This document shows, one piece after another, positions 40,422 to 48,983 of a stretch of 64,000 nucleotides of DNA. The stretch is from Burkholderiaceae bacterium (GTDB lineage: Bacteria; Pseudomonadota; Gammaproteobacteria; Burkholderiales; Burkholderiaceae_E). Both the position numbers and the translations under genes were made by a program. The notes beneath the pieces were generated by a model, which saw only the letters and a program-made list of their open reading frames with translations, did not search any database and was not told where the DNA came from. The DNA is taken from assembly GCA_024235875.1 (NCBI GenBank), contig JACKLP010000005.1, positions 124,001-188,000 on the forward strand, read 5' to 3'. The first letter of the stretch is position 1, and the number at the start of each line of letters is the position of its first letter.

Positions 40422-41321
40422 TCAGGACGCACGCAGCAGGTAATCGGCGACGATCCCGGCCATGATGGCGGCGCCCAGCCAGTTGTTGTGGTTGAACGCT
40501 CGAAAGCATCCGTCGCGGCTCCGATCCCGGATCAGCGTGTAGTGGTAGACGGCCATCGCGGCAGCCATCGCCAGACCCGTCGCGAACGGCCATCCCAAGC
40601 CCACTCGGGCACCGGCCCAGGCCATCAGCAACAGCATGGCCGCATAGCAGGCCATCACGGCCGCCACGTCGAATCGGCCAAACGTGATGGCCGAGGTGCG
40701 CAAGCCGAGCCTCAGGTCGTCATTGCGGTCCACCATCGCATATTCGGTGTCGTAGGCGAGCGCCCAGAAGACGTTGGCAGCCAGCATGATCCAGGCTTGC
40801 GCCGGCAGCCCCCCCGTCACGGCCGCGAATCCCATGGGAATCCCGAAGCCGAAGGCGATGCCCAGATACGCCTGGGGCAACGGAAAGAATCGCTTGGCGA
40901 ACGGGTAGCTTGCCGCGATCAGTGCCGCCATCACCGCCAATCCCCAGGTCAGGCCATTCAGCGGAAGGATCAGCAATAGGGCGCACAGGCTCAGGACCAC
41001 GAACACAGCGACCGCCTCCCATGGCTTGATACGCCCCGTGGTGACGGGTCGCTCGCGGGTGCGCTCCACATGGCGATCGAAGTCGCGGTCGGCGAAGTCG
41101 TTGATCGCGCACCCGGCCGAGCGCATCAACAAGGTACCCATGCAAAAGGCGAAGAGCACATAGCCCGGCGGCCTCCCCTCGCTGGCAATCATCACCGCCC
41201 ACAGGGTGGGCCAGAGCAACAATAGGGTGCCGATGGGTCGGTGCAGCCGCACGAGCAGCGCATAGTCGCGCAGGCGGGCGAGCAGCGAACCGGAGGGGGG
41301 TGAGCTTGCAGTGTCGGACAT
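40422..41321 (-). CDS. ubiA: 4-hydroxybenzoate polyprenyltransferase
   Basis: A 299-residue inner-membrane prenyltransferase that attaches the polyprenyl tail to 4-hydroxybenzoate in ubiquinone synthesis. The first Asp-rich Mg-diphosphate motif is NDFADRDFD (about 71-79) followed by HVERTRERPVTTGRI; the second is in YDTEYAMVDRNDDLRLGLRTSA. About eight hydrophobic segments are present. ubiG of the same pathway is at 61826. It is convergent with proC. Confidence 0.96.
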   Translation of the reverse strand: MSDTASSPPSGSLLARLRDYALLVRLHRPIGTLLLLWPTLWAVMIASEGRPPGYVLFAFCMGTLLMRSAGCAINDFADRDFDRHVERTRERPVTTGRIKPWEAVAVFVVLSLCALLLILPLNGLTWGLAVMAALIAASYPFAKRFFPLPQAYLGIAFGFGIPMGFAAVTGGLPAQAWIMLAANVFWALAYDTEYAMVDRNDDLRLGLRTSAITFGRFDVAAVMACYAAMLLLMAWAGARVGLGWPFATGLAMAAAMAVYHYTLIRDRSRDGCFRAFNHNNWLGAAIMAGIVADYLLRAS

Positions 41322-41499
41322 CGGCTCGATTTCGGCCTGGGAGCATGCATCCTACCGCCGCGAGGCGCTCGGAGCACGGCGACGCCGAGGATCGCCCCAA
41401 GGCGCCCGGCGGAAGCCGTCTGCTCGGCGCGGGGCGCCACTGGTCGGCAAGCCACCGCGACGGCATCAAGATTTCGCGGGTCGTGCCGCTTGAGCTTGC

Positions 41500-42363
41500 A
41501 TGCGACCCGAGTCCGTCCGGCACCATGCCGCAACCGAGATCATCGCGCCGATCGCCGGACAGGTACCGACGGCCCGGCGTGGCTGGGGCTGGGTCCTGGC
41601 CGTCATAGTCCTGGCGATCCTGGCGCTGCTCGTCGGCGAGCATGCGCGCTCGGCATCGCCCGCGGCCGAGGTGCTCGCAGCCCAGGGCGACAGCCGCCTG
41701 CTACGCCCCGGCTCGATCAAGAGCCCGATCCGGCCCGGTACGCGCGTCATCTCCGGCGACGTGCTCAAGACCGGTCCGGATGGCTCGATACAGCTTCGGT
41801 TCGCCGACGGAGCGGCGATCTCGCTTGGCGCCTCGACCGAGTTCCGGGTCGAGGAATACCGGTTCGAGCCCAAGCGACAACGTGCCTTCTTCGAGCTCGT
41901 GCGCGGCTTTGCGCGCACAGTCAGCGGAATGATCGGCAAGAAGCGCCATGAGGACTTCAGGCTCAAGACCGCCACGGCGGTGATGGGAATTCGTGGCACC
42001 GATTTCGCAACCGAGCAAGGCGCCTGCGCCACCGAGACCTGCTCGAGCACCGACGCCCGGGGCCTGAAGGTCACGGTCTACGAGGGCGTGGTAGCCGTAT
42101 CCAACGGGGCCGGCACGGTCGACGTGCCCCGGGGCAAGACCCTTTTCGTGGGCGGCCGCACCAGTGCACCGCAGTTCGTCAGCGCGCCGGCCGGCTCGGC
42201 ACGGCGCGCCGGGGCTTCATCGGGCACATCAGGACGCGCTGCACCCGGGCGCTCGCAGGTCTCGGCGCCGAAATCGACACCCGATCCGCGCGATCGAGCT
42301 GCTCGGCCCAGCGGATCGGACGAGCCCGGCGGCCCGCAGACCATGCGATTCGTGCCCCGGTAG
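41500..42363 (+). CDS. FecR-domain protein, membrane-anchored
   Basis: A 287-residue protein with one N-terminal hydrophobic segment (GWVLAVIVLAILALLVGE, about 29-46) and a periplasmic FecR domain (about 55-215): GDVLKTGPDGSIQLRFADGAAISLGASTEFRVEEYRF and TATAVMGIRGTDFATE are family blocks. Two Cys (GACATETCSS) lie within it. The tail is Ser/Pro-rich and disordered. FecR domains act as anti-sigma signalling proteins or as stand-alone envelope domains. No ECF sigma or TonB receptor gene is adjacent, so a regulatory role cannot be assumed. Confidence 0.8.
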   Translation: MRPESVRHHAATEIIAPIAGQVPTARRGWGWVLAVIVLAILALLVGEHARSASPAAEVLAAQGDSRLLRPGSIKSPIRPGTRVISGDVLKTGPDGSIQLRFADGAAISLGASTEFRVEEYRFEPKRQRAFFELVRGFARTVSGMIGKKRHEDFRLKTATAVMGIRGTDFATEQGACATETCSSTDARGLKVTVYEGVVAVSNGAGTVDVPRGKTLFVGGRTSAPQFVSAPAGSARRAGASSGTSGRAAPGRSQVSAPKSTPDPRDRAARPSGSDEPGGPQTMRFVPR

Positions 42364-42430
42364 CGAGCTGTCGAGATTCCGGGCGTGCGGGTGAAATGTC
42401 CGCTGAAGGCATCCGCCTGGCGCACGAACG

Positions 42431-42460
42431 AAAAAAACGGCGCCCGCATGGACGCCGTTT
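42431..42460 (-). terminator. Intrinsic terminator of the ComEA-like gene
   Basis: On the minus strand AAACGGCG pairs with CGCCGTTT around a 10-base loop, and the second arm runs into seven T in a row. It lies about 50 bases beyond the stop of the ComEA-like gene, a classic rho-independent terminator. Confidence 0.85.
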
Positions 42461-42512
42461 CGCATAGGCTCGTCGCACGGCGAAACGAATCGCCGAAACG
42501 ACAGAACCCGCA

Positions 42513-42992
42513 TCAGCCCTTGGCGGCCGCCTTGGCCTTGTCCTTCGCCGCGTCCTTGGCTTTTGCCTTGGCCTTGTCCTTGGCGGCATCCTTGGCCTTT
42601 GCCTTGGCCTTGTCCTTGGCGGCATCCTTGGCCTTCGCCTTGGCCTTTTCCTTGGCGGCATCCTTGGCCTTCGCCTTGGCCTTGTCTTTCGCAGCATCCT
42701 TGCCGTTGGCAGCAGCCGCCATGCCCTTGCCGTTGACAGTCAGGCCACCGGCCATCAGTTTCTCGACGTTCTTGCTGCCGATTCCCTTGATTCGGGTCTG
42801 CAGGTCGCCGGAATCCTTGAAGGCGCCCTTCTTGCGCTCGGCAATGATCCGATCCGCGATCGTCGGGCCGATACCATTGATGCTCTCCAACTCGGCTTTC
42901 GACGCCTTGTTGACATCGATCGCGAACGCCGCGCCCGACGCTGCGAGCATGGTGAACACGGCCGCGATCAACGACCATACGAACTTGCGCAT
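42513..42992 (-). CDS. ComEA-like helix-hairpin-helix protein with Lys/Ala repeat tail
   Basis: A 159-residue exported DNA-binding protein. Signal peptide (FVWSLIAAVFTMLAASGAAFA) is followed by two helix-hairpin-helix motifs (about 25-82): DVNKASKAELESINGIGPTIADRII and DLQTRIKGIGSKNVEKL. Periplasmic ComEA binds incoming DNA in transformation. Here residues 98-157 are five exact-length 12-residue units of the KDAAKDKAKAKA type, a strongly basic, histone H1-like tail that ordinary ComEA lacks. ATG 42992 has the ribosome site AGGAGAGG. An intrinsic terminator follows. It lies 145 bp downstream of hldD, probably with its own promoter (TAGAAT near 43039 on the minus strand). Confidence 0.85.
   Translation of the reverse strand: MRKFVWSLIAAVFTMLAASGAAFAIDVNKASKAELESINGIGPTIADRIIAERKKGAFKDSGDLQTRIKGIGSKNVEKLMAGGLTVNGKGMAAAANGKDAAKDKAKAKAKDAAKEKAKAKAKDAAKDKAKAKAKDAAKDKAKAKAKDAAKDKAKAAAKG
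42522..42701. repeat. Five tandem 36-bp coding repeats
   Basis: Five near-identical 36-bp units encode the 12-residue Lys/Ala repeats of the ComEA-like protein. Differences are mostly single bases (for example one Asp to Glu, and the last unit ends AAA). Copy number is likely to vary between strains through slippage or recombination. Confidence 0.9.
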
Positions 42993-43137
42993 TTCCCTCT
43001 CCTGATGGATGCCGCCCGCCACGGGCGACACTGGCCCGATTCTAGGCCCGCCTCCCACCGAATGCGCCCGTTTTATCGAATTTTTTCTTTTCAGGATCGG
43101 AACGGGTCGAACCGTAGAGACGGGGCTCGAGCGCAGT

Positions 43138-44118
43138 TCAGCGCCCGAGCAGCCAGTGCACATAGCGGGCCACCCCTTGTTCGACCGTCGAGAACGGCGC
43201 CTCGTAACCGGCCGCCCGCAGCGCGCCGATCTCGGCACAGGTATGGCTTTGGTACTTGCCCTTGAGCGCATCCGGGAAATCGATGTATTCGATCCGTCCG
43301 TCGGCGACCAGTTGCTCGAGCGCATGCGCTTCGTCGCCGTCGATCTCGCGCAGCGTGTTGACCACGCTGCGCGCAATGTCGTTGAAGGGCTGGGCCCGTC
43401 CCGTGCCACAGTTGAAGATTCCGCTGGCGCCCGGGTTATCGAGGAAGAACAGGTTGACGGCCACCACGTCGTCGATCGATACGAAGTCCCGGGACTGCGC
43501 GCCGGGCCCGTAGCCATCCCAGCCACCGAACAGCTTCACCCGACCCTCCGCTCGGAACTGGCCGAAGTTGTGGAAAGCGACAGACGCCATGCGCCCCTTG
43601 TGCGTCTCGCGCGGGCCATACACATTGAAATAGCGCAAGCCCACGATCTGGGCCCGGGCGCTCGGCAGGCGCCGTCGAACGATCTGATCGAACAACAGCT
43701 TGGAATAACCGTAGACGTTCAGCGGGGCCTCGTGGGCAGGTTCCTCGACGAAGCGGTCGCTGCCGCCATAGACGGCCGCCGAGGAAGCGTAGATCAGCGG
43801 GATGCCGCGAGCTTGAGCGTAGTCGAGCAGCGCCATCGAATAGCTGAAGTTGTTCTCCATCATGTAGCGCCCGTCGGACTCCATCGTGTCCGAGCAGGCA
43901 CCCTGATGGAAGATCGCGCGCACGCCGCGAAGATCCGCCAGCCGGGCGAGAAAGCTCTTCTTGTCGACATAGTCGGCGATTCGACAGTCGACCAGGTTGC
44001 GGAATTTGTCGGCGCGGGTCAGGTTGTCGACCGCGACGATATCGAACTCGCCGCGCTCGTTGAGCGCCTTGACGAGATTGCTGCCGATGAATCCGGCTGC
44101 GCCAGTGACGATGATCAT
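43138..44118 (-). CDS. hldD: ADP-L-glycero-D-manno-heptose 6-epimerase
   Basis: A 326-residue short-chain dehydrogenase-fold enzyme making ADP-L,D-heptose for the LPS inner core. The NADP motif VTGAAGFIGSNLVKAL is at 4-19, SSAAVYG near 113, and the catalytic YGYSK near 138-142. GGWDGYGPGAQSRDFVSIDDV is the substrate-binding block. It overlaps the upstream kinase gene by 4 bases, forming the rfaE1-hldD unit. Confidence 0.96.
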   Translation of the reverse strand: MIIVTGAAGFIGSNLVKALNERGEFDIVAVDNLTRADKFRNLVDCRIADYVDKKSFLARLADLRGVRAIFHQGACSDTMESDGRYMMENNFSYSMALLDYAQARGIPLIYASSAAVYGGSDRFVEEPAHEAPLNVYGYSKLLFDQIVRRRLPSARAQIVGLRYFNVYGPRETHKGRMASVAFHNFGQFRAEGRVKLFGGWDGYGPGAQSRDFVSIDDVVAVNLFFLDNPGASGIFNCGTGRAQPFNDIARSVVNTLREIDGDEAHALEQLVADGRIEYIDFPDALKGKYQSHTCAEIGALRAAGYEAPFSTVEQGVARYVHWLLGR

Positions 44119-45050
44119 GACGGGAACATCTCCTCGGGAGTAACGGTCGCGGTGCCGAGCTTGCCGACCACGATGCCGCCAGCTCGATTCGCGAGCGCGA
44201 CCGCGGATTCGATGGATTCGCCCGCGGCCAGCGCGGTGGCCACGACGGCCACTACGGTATCGCCGGCCCCCGAGACATCGAAGACCTCGCGCGCCTGCGC
44301 GGGCTCGGTACGCACGCCTTGCGCCGAGAACAGGCTCATGCCCTCCTCCGAGCGCGTCAGCAGCAGGTAGTCGATGTCGAGCGACGAGCGCAGGCGCTGG
44401 GCCCGGTCGACCAGATCCGCTTCGTCACGCCAGGTTCCCACGACGGCGCGCAATTCGGCGCGATTCGGCGTGATCACGGTGACGCCGCGATAGCGTTCGT
44501 AGTCGTCGCCCTTCGGATCCGCGACGACGACCTTGCCGGCGGCCTTCGCGATCGCGATGATCTCGTCGATCTGGGCGAGCCCCCCCTTGCCGTAGTCGGA
44601 CAGCACCACGGCGCCCGAGACGTCGAGGCCCTGGCGCACGGCATCGAGCTTGCTCGCCAGGGCCCGCTCGCCGGGCGCCTCCTCGAAATCGATCCGGATC
44701 AATTGCTGTTGACGGCCGACGACGCGCAGCTTGATGGTGGTGGGCAGCCTATCGTCACGGGACAGGCGCACGTCGATGCCGCAATCGCGCGCCATCGCCT
44801 CGATGCGATCGCCCGGCTCGTCTCGACCGACGATTCCGACAAGCACCGCGTGCGCGCCCAGCCGGGCGGCGTTGTGCGCCACGTTTGCGGCTCCTCCGAG
44901 GCGTTCCTCGGCCGATCGAACGCGAACGATCGGCACGGGGGCCTCGGGCGAAATCCGCTCGACGTCGCCGAACCAGTACCGGTCCAGCATGACGTCGCCC
45001 ACGACCAGAATCGAGGCGTCGTGAAAGTCGCGACGCGATACCTCAGCCAC
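44115..45050 (-). CDS. rfaE1: D-glycero-beta-D-manno-heptose 7-phosphate kinase (single-domain)
   Basis: A 311-residue ribokinase-fold enzyme phosphorylating heptose 7-phosphate at C1 in the LPS heptose pathway. ILVVGDVMLDRYWFGDVERISPEAPVPI at the start and the PfkB signature DVSGAGDTVVA near 255 identify it as the kinase half of HldE; the nucleotidyltransferase half is absent, as is normal in Betaproteobacteria where it is a separate gene (rfaE2), not in this window. GTG 45050 overlaps the lapB stop (GTGGCTGA) and gives the expected length. Confidence 0.93.
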   Translation of the reverse strand: MAEVSRRDFHDASILVVGDVMLDRYWFGDVERISPEAPVPIVRVRSAEERLGGAANVAHNAARLGAHAVLVGIVGRDEPGDRIEAMARDCGIDVRLSRDDRLPTTIKLRVVGRQQQLIRIDFEEAPGERALASKLDAVRQGLDVSGAVVLSDYGKGGLAQIDEIIAIAKAAGKVVVADPKGDDYERYRGVTVITPNRAELRAVVGTWRDEADLVDRAQRLRSSLDIDYLLLTRSEEGMSLFSAQGVRTEPAQAREVFDVSGAGDTVVAVVATALAAGESIESAVALANRAGGIVVGKLGTATVTPEEMFPS

Positions 45051-46242
45051 GCTCGAGCTCCTCGCCGCGACGCGGCACGTAGGCATCCCAGCGACTGCAA
45101 CCGGGGCATTGCCAGTAGTAGGTCCGGGCCTTGAAGCCACAATGGCTGCAAACGTACCTGGATAGGCGTCGCACCTGTCCCTGGATCAGGCTCAGGGTCA
45201 GGTCGAGGTCCGCGCGCTCGCCCTCGTCGACGTGTTCGACCCTGGCCGCCAGCAGCTTCTCGAGACCCAGCAAGGACGGCGCATCGCGCAGCGCGCGCTC
45301 GAGCCACCGGATCGCGAGCGCTCGCCCATCTCGCGCCACCCGTGCATCGAAGATCGCAAAGAGTACGTCGACCGAAGCATGCTCGGCCAGCAGTCGCTCG
45401 AGGTCCGCGATCCCGTCCTCGAGCCGCCCGATCCGACGATGCGCATCGATCCAGTCGGTGGCGATCAGTGCGACGTGCGCCGGGCTGATCGCGAGCATGC
45501 GTCGCCAGGCTTCGACCGCGCGCATCGGTTCATCCTCGAGGATCGCGAGCTGCCCGCGCATCAGCCAAGGTCGGGGATGCGACGGATCGGCATCGGCCGC
45601 GCGACCGATCGCGTCGCGAACGGCGTCGAGCAGGTCGGGTCCCGGAACTGTGCCGGCCGCGCTCACGTCCAGCCGCGATGCCGCAAGCTCGCATTCGAAC
45701 TGAGCGATCTCGCGAGCCCGGTTCTCGCCGAGGTCCTGATGCAAGCGCTCGGCGAGTTCGATCGCCTGGCGCCAGTCGCGCACCATCTGGGCGATCTGGA
45801 GTCGATGGTGCAGCGCGGCCGCCCGGTAGCGCGACCCCTCCAGCTGGTTGAAGACGTCCTCGGCGCGGTCCAGCAGGCCGGCCTTCAGGAAATCCTGGCC
45901 GAGTTCGAACAGCGCATGCTCGCGCTCGTCGGCGCGTATGTCGGATCGATCGGCGAGATTCTGATGCACCCGGATCGCGCGATCGGTCTCGCCTCGACGC
46001 CGGAACAGGTTCCCCAGCGCGAAGTGCAGCTCGATCGTTTCAGGATCCACCCGGACCACGTCGACGAACGCATCGATCGCCTTGTCGGGTTGTTCATTGA
46101 GAAGGAAATTCAGGCCACGGAAATAGGCGTCCGGCAAGCCGCCGGTCGCGGACCGTGCCGAGCGCGCATCCAGGCGCGAGGCCAGCCAGCCGAGCCCGAA
46201 GAATAACGGCAGCGCGAGCAGCCACAGCGCGTCGAATGTCAT
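45043..46242 (-). CDS. lapB: Lipopolysaccharide assembly protein LapB
   Basis: A 399-residue inner-membrane-anchored protein (YciM) regulating LpxC stability and so LPS amount. One N-terminal transmembrane helix (ALWLLALPLFFGLGWLAS) precedes TPR repeats (about 38-340; AYFRGLNFLLNEQPDKAIDAFVDVV is the first). A C-terminal rubredoxin-type zinc/iron site has paired CSHCG and CPGC near 370 and 385. ATG 46242 gives the family start. lapA precedes it by 91 bases, as in many Proteobacteria. Confidence 0.95.
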   Translation of the reverse strand: MTFDALWLLALPLFFGLGWLASRLDARSARSATGGLPDAYFRGLNFLLNEQPDKAIDAFVDVVRVDPETIELHFALGNLFRRRGETDRAIRVHQNLADRSDIRADEREHALFELGQDFLKAGLLDRAEDVFNQLEGSRYRAAALHHRLQIAQMVRDWRQAIELAERLHQDLGENRAREIAQFECELAASRLDVSAAGTVPGPDLLDAVRDAIGRAADADPSHPRPWLMRGQLAILEDEPMRAVEAWRRMLAISPAHVALIATDWIDAHRRIGRLEDGIADLERLLAEHASVDVLFAIFDARVARDGRALAIRWLERALRDAPSLLGLEKLLAARVEHVDEGERADLDLTLSLIQGQVRRLSRYVCSHCGFKARTYYWQCPGCSRWDAYVPRRGEELERG

Positions 46243-46333
46243 GTGACGATCATCGGTAACGGGGGAAGCGCACCGGGCCCGGCAGCGCTGCAAAGACATC
46301 AGGGCACGGACCAGGCCGCGCACTCACGAGGTT

Positions 46334-46702
46334 TCAGCCGCCGAGCCTGGCCGGTGCAGCCGTCGAAGCCGACGGCGCGACGAGTCCAGGAGAATCGCCA
46401 GCCGGCACCACGACCGCTTCGGTCGGCCTGGCCTGGCCGCCGTCCTCGGAGTGGAGCTTCTGGGCCTTCCTGAGGCGGGCGATCTCGCGACGTTGCCGGA
46501 AATACGATGGCATCGTGAACAGCATCCCGACGACGACACCGCCAACGAAAAAGATCAGCAAGAAGATCACCAATGGCGCACGCCAGACGGCCTGGTCGCC
46601 AATGAGGAAGAAATGCAGTTCGCTCGTCGCGGTGTTCGACAACGCGAACGCCAGGACCACGATGAACAGCAGGATATTGAATAGCCAGGCGAGTATTCGC
46701 AT
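46334..46702 (-). CDS. lapA: Lipopolysaccharide assembly protein LapA
   Basis: A 122-residue membrane protein (DUF1049) that partners LapB. Two transmembrane helices (ILAWLFNILLFIVVLAFAL and LVIFLLIFFVGGVVVGML) flank the family's polar loop, followed by a basic coil RQRREIARLRKAQKL. The final 40 residues are Ala/Pro-rich and disordered. ihfB-lapA-lapB order supports the call. Confidence 0.92.
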   Translation of the reverse strand: MRILAWLFNILLFIVVLAFALSNTATSELHFFLIGDQAVWRAPLVIFLLIFFVGGVVVGMLFTMPSYFRQRREIARLRKAQKLHSEDGGQARPTEAVVVPAGDSPGLVAPSASTAAPARLGG

Positions 46703-46734
46703 GTCCGCTCCGCTGGCGGGTGGTTTGCCCGATC

Positions 46735-47055
46735 CTAGGACAGTGAACCGCCGTCCGGCAACGCCTGGGCCCGAAGGCCGGCATCGACGCGCTCTCGAAG
46801 GTCCTTGCCCGGCTTGAAGTGCGGCACGCGCTTCTCTGGGACCAGAACCCGCTCACCCGACTTCGGGTTGCGGCCGATTCGCGGCGGCCGAAACGACAAC
46901 GCGAAGCTGCCGAAACCACGGATCTCGATCCGGTTGCCATCGGCCAGTGTCTGGGCCATGGCGTCCAGGATGGTCCGAACCGCGAACTCTGCGTCCTTGG
47001 CCACCAATTGCGGGTAGCGCTCGGCGAGCCGGGCGATCAATTCCGACTTGGTCAT
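46735..47055 (-). CDS. ihfB: Integration host factor subunit beta
   Basis: A 106-residue DNA-bending protein forming a heterodimer with IhfA. It starts MTKSELIARLAERYPQLVAKDAE and contains the DNA-contact arm IEIRGFGSFALSFRPPRIGRNPKSGE with the tip PRIGRNP. A longer ATG at 47103 would add 16 residues; neither start has a strong ribosome site and I prefer the family start. It follows rpsA, as in most Proteobacteria. Confidence 0.94.
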   Translation of the reverse strand: MTKSELIARLAERYPQLVAKDAEFAVRTILDAMAQTLADGNRIEIRGFGSFALSFRPPRIGRNPKSGERVLVPEKRVPHFKPGKDLRERVDAGLRAQALPDGGSLS

Positions 47056-47121
47056 CGTCGGCAGGCCGCGGCCCGCCGTGGATTGATCGCCCGTCTCGGT
47101 CATCGTCGAAGGCCCGATGAC

Positions 47122-48810
47122 TTACGAGTTGTCGCCGTCGCGGCTGTCGAGCTTGGCCCGCAGCAGCGCCCCGAGGTTGGTGGTTCCGGTTGCGGCACTG
47201 GACTCGGCGTGCATGCGCTGCAGCGCCTCGGCCGTGTCGGCCGTCTCCTTGGCCTTGAGCGACAGGCTGACCGTGCGATTCTTGCGATCGAGGTTGATCA
47301 CCATCGCCTCGAGCTCCTCGCCTTCCTTGAGGTGATTGCGCGCGTCCTCGACCCGGTCACGCGAAATCTCGGAAGCACGCAGGTAGCCCTCGACGTCGTT
47401 GCCCAGGTCGACCACGGCGCCCTTGGCATCGATCGAACGGATCGTGCCGTGGACCAGCGAGCCCTTCTCGTGGGTCGCCGCATAGTTGCTGAACGGATCA
47501 CCCTCGAGTTGCTTGATGCCCAGCGAGATGCGCTCGCGCTCGGTATCGATCGCCAGCACCACCGCCTCGACTTCGTCGCCCTTCTTGAAGTCGCGCACGG
47601 CTTCTTCGCCGCTGGCGTTCCAGGTGAGGTCGGAGAGGTGCACCAGGCCGTCGATGCCACCGTTCAGGCCGATGAACACGCCGAAGTCGGTGATCGACTT
47701 GATCTGGCCCCGGACCCGATCGCCCTTGCGATGGTTGTCGGCGAATTCCTCCCAGGGATTCGCGCGGCATTGCTTCATGCCCAGCGAGATCCGGCGGCGG
47801 TCCTCGTCGATCTCGAGCACCATTACCTCGACTTCGTCGTTCAGTGCCACGACCTTGGACGGATTGACGTTCTTGTTGGTCCAGTCCATCTCGGAGACGT
47901 GCACCAGGCCTTCGATGCCCGGCTCGATCTCGACGAAGGCACCATAGTCGGTGATGTTCGTGACCTTGCCGAACATGCGCGTACCCGTGGGGTAGCGACG
48001 CGAGATGCCGATCCAGGGGTCGTCGCCGAGCTGCTTGATACCCAGCGAGACGCGGTTGCGCTCCTGGTCGAACTTGAGCACCTTGGCGGTGATCTCCTGG
48101 CCCACCTGCACGACCTCGGTCGGGTGGCGGACGCGACGCCAGGCCATGTCGGTGATGTGCAGCAGGCCATCGATGCCGCCGAGGTCGACGAACGCACCGT
48201 AGTCGGTGATGTTCTTGACCACGCCTTGCAGCACGGCGCCTTCCTTCAGCGTCTCGAGCAGCTTGGCACGCTCCTCGCCCTGTGTCATTTCGATCACGGC
48301 GCGGCGCGAGAGCACGACGTTGTTGCGGCGGCGATCGAGCTTGATCACCTTGAACTCCATCGTCTTGCCTTCGTACGGCGTGGTGTCCTTGACCGGACGC
48401 ATGTCGATCAGCGAACCCGGCAGGAAGGCACGGATGCCCGCGGTCATGACGGTCAGGCCGCCCTTGACCTTGCCGGTGATCGTGCCTTCGACGAGCTCGT
48501 CGTTGTCGAGCGCCTTCTCGAGCTGCAGCCAGGCGGCCAGGCGCTTGGCCCGATCGCGCGACAGGCGCGTCTCGCCGTAGCCGTCCTCGAGCGCGTCGAT
48601 CGCGACCGATACGAAATCGCCCTCGCTGACGTCGAGCTCGCCACGGTCATTCATGAATTCTTCGATCGGGACGAAGCTCTCGGACTTCAGCCCGGCGTTC
48701 ACGACGACATAGTTGTGGTCGACGCGAACGACTTCGGCGGTGATGACCTCACCGACGCGCATCTCCTGGCGCGACAGGGATTGTTCGAAGAGCTCGGCAA
48801 AGCTTTCCAT
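47122..48810 (-). CDS. rpsA: 30S ribosomal protein S1
   Basis: A 562-residue protein with six S1 RNA-binding domains (each with a VKNITDYGAFVDLGG-type core, for example near 195, 280 and 365) that helps load mRNA on the ribosome. ATG 48810, giving MESFAELFEQSL, has a good AGGA ribosome site 7 bases upstream and yields the usual length (E. coli 557); the open frame extends to GTG 48873. It is followed by ihfB and preceded by cmk with a 173-bp gap containing a hairpin. Confidence 0.96.
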   Translation of the reverse strand: MESFAELFEQSLSRQEMRVGEVITAEVVRVDHNYVVVNAGLKSESFVPIEEFMNDRGELDVSEGDFVSVAIDALEDGYGETRLSRDRAKRLAAWLQLEKALDNDELVEGTITGKVKGGLTVMTAGIRAFLPGSLIDMRPVKDTTPYEGKTMEFKVIKLDRRRNNVVLSRRAVIEMTQGEERAKLLETLKEGAVLQGVVKNITDYGAFVDLGGIDGLLHITDMAWRRVRHPTEVVQVGQEITAKVLKFDQERNRVSLGIKQLGDDPWIGISRRYPTGTRMFGKVTNITDYGAFVEIEPGIEGLVHVSEMDWTNKNVNPSKVVALNDEVEVMVLEIDEDRRRISLGMKQCRANPWEEFADNHRKGDRVRGQIKSITDFGVFIGLNGGIDGLVHLSDLTWNASGEEAVRDFKKGDEVEAVVLAIDTERERISLGIKQLEGDPFSNYAATHEKGSLVHGTIRSIDAKGAVVDLGNDVEGYLRASEISRDRVEDARNHLKEGEELEAMVINLDRKNRTVSLSLKAKETADTAEALQRMHAESSAATGTTNLGALLRAKLDSRDGDNS

Positions 48811-48960
48811 GCCGGCGTCCTGAACGGGTTGTTGTGCGGTTTCCAATGTTGATCCAGCTTTCGGTAATGACACGCCGAGACCTGGCAGACCCAGGAGGCT
48901 CCCGGCGGAGTGGTTGAATACCGGCGCCGATCCCGATCACGGCAATGCGATCGAGCGCGG

Positions 48961-48981
48961 CCCCGGCACGATGCGCCGGGG
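48961..48981 (-). terminator. Hairpin between cmk and rpsA
   Basis: CCCCGGC (48961-48967) pairs with GCCGGGG (48975-48981), just after the cmk stop. There is no T-run. It may reduce read-through from cmk or protect its 3' end; rpsA is likely to have its own promoter in the 48811-48960 stretch. Confidence 0.35.
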
Positions 48982-48983
48982 GC

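Noticed and set aside
42522..42701. CRISPR-like regular repeats
   Set aside because: The 36-bp units are contiguous without spacers and in frame with a coding tail.
44115..45140. Full bifunctional HldE
   Set aside because: Only the kinase domain is present; the frame ends at the expected end of that domain, and the longer N-terminus overlaps lapB without similarity.
46819..48852. 677-codon open frame antisense to rpsA and ihfB
   Set aside because: It spans two conserved genes and their gap, and mirrors the S1 repeat pattern, so it is a codon-bias shadow.
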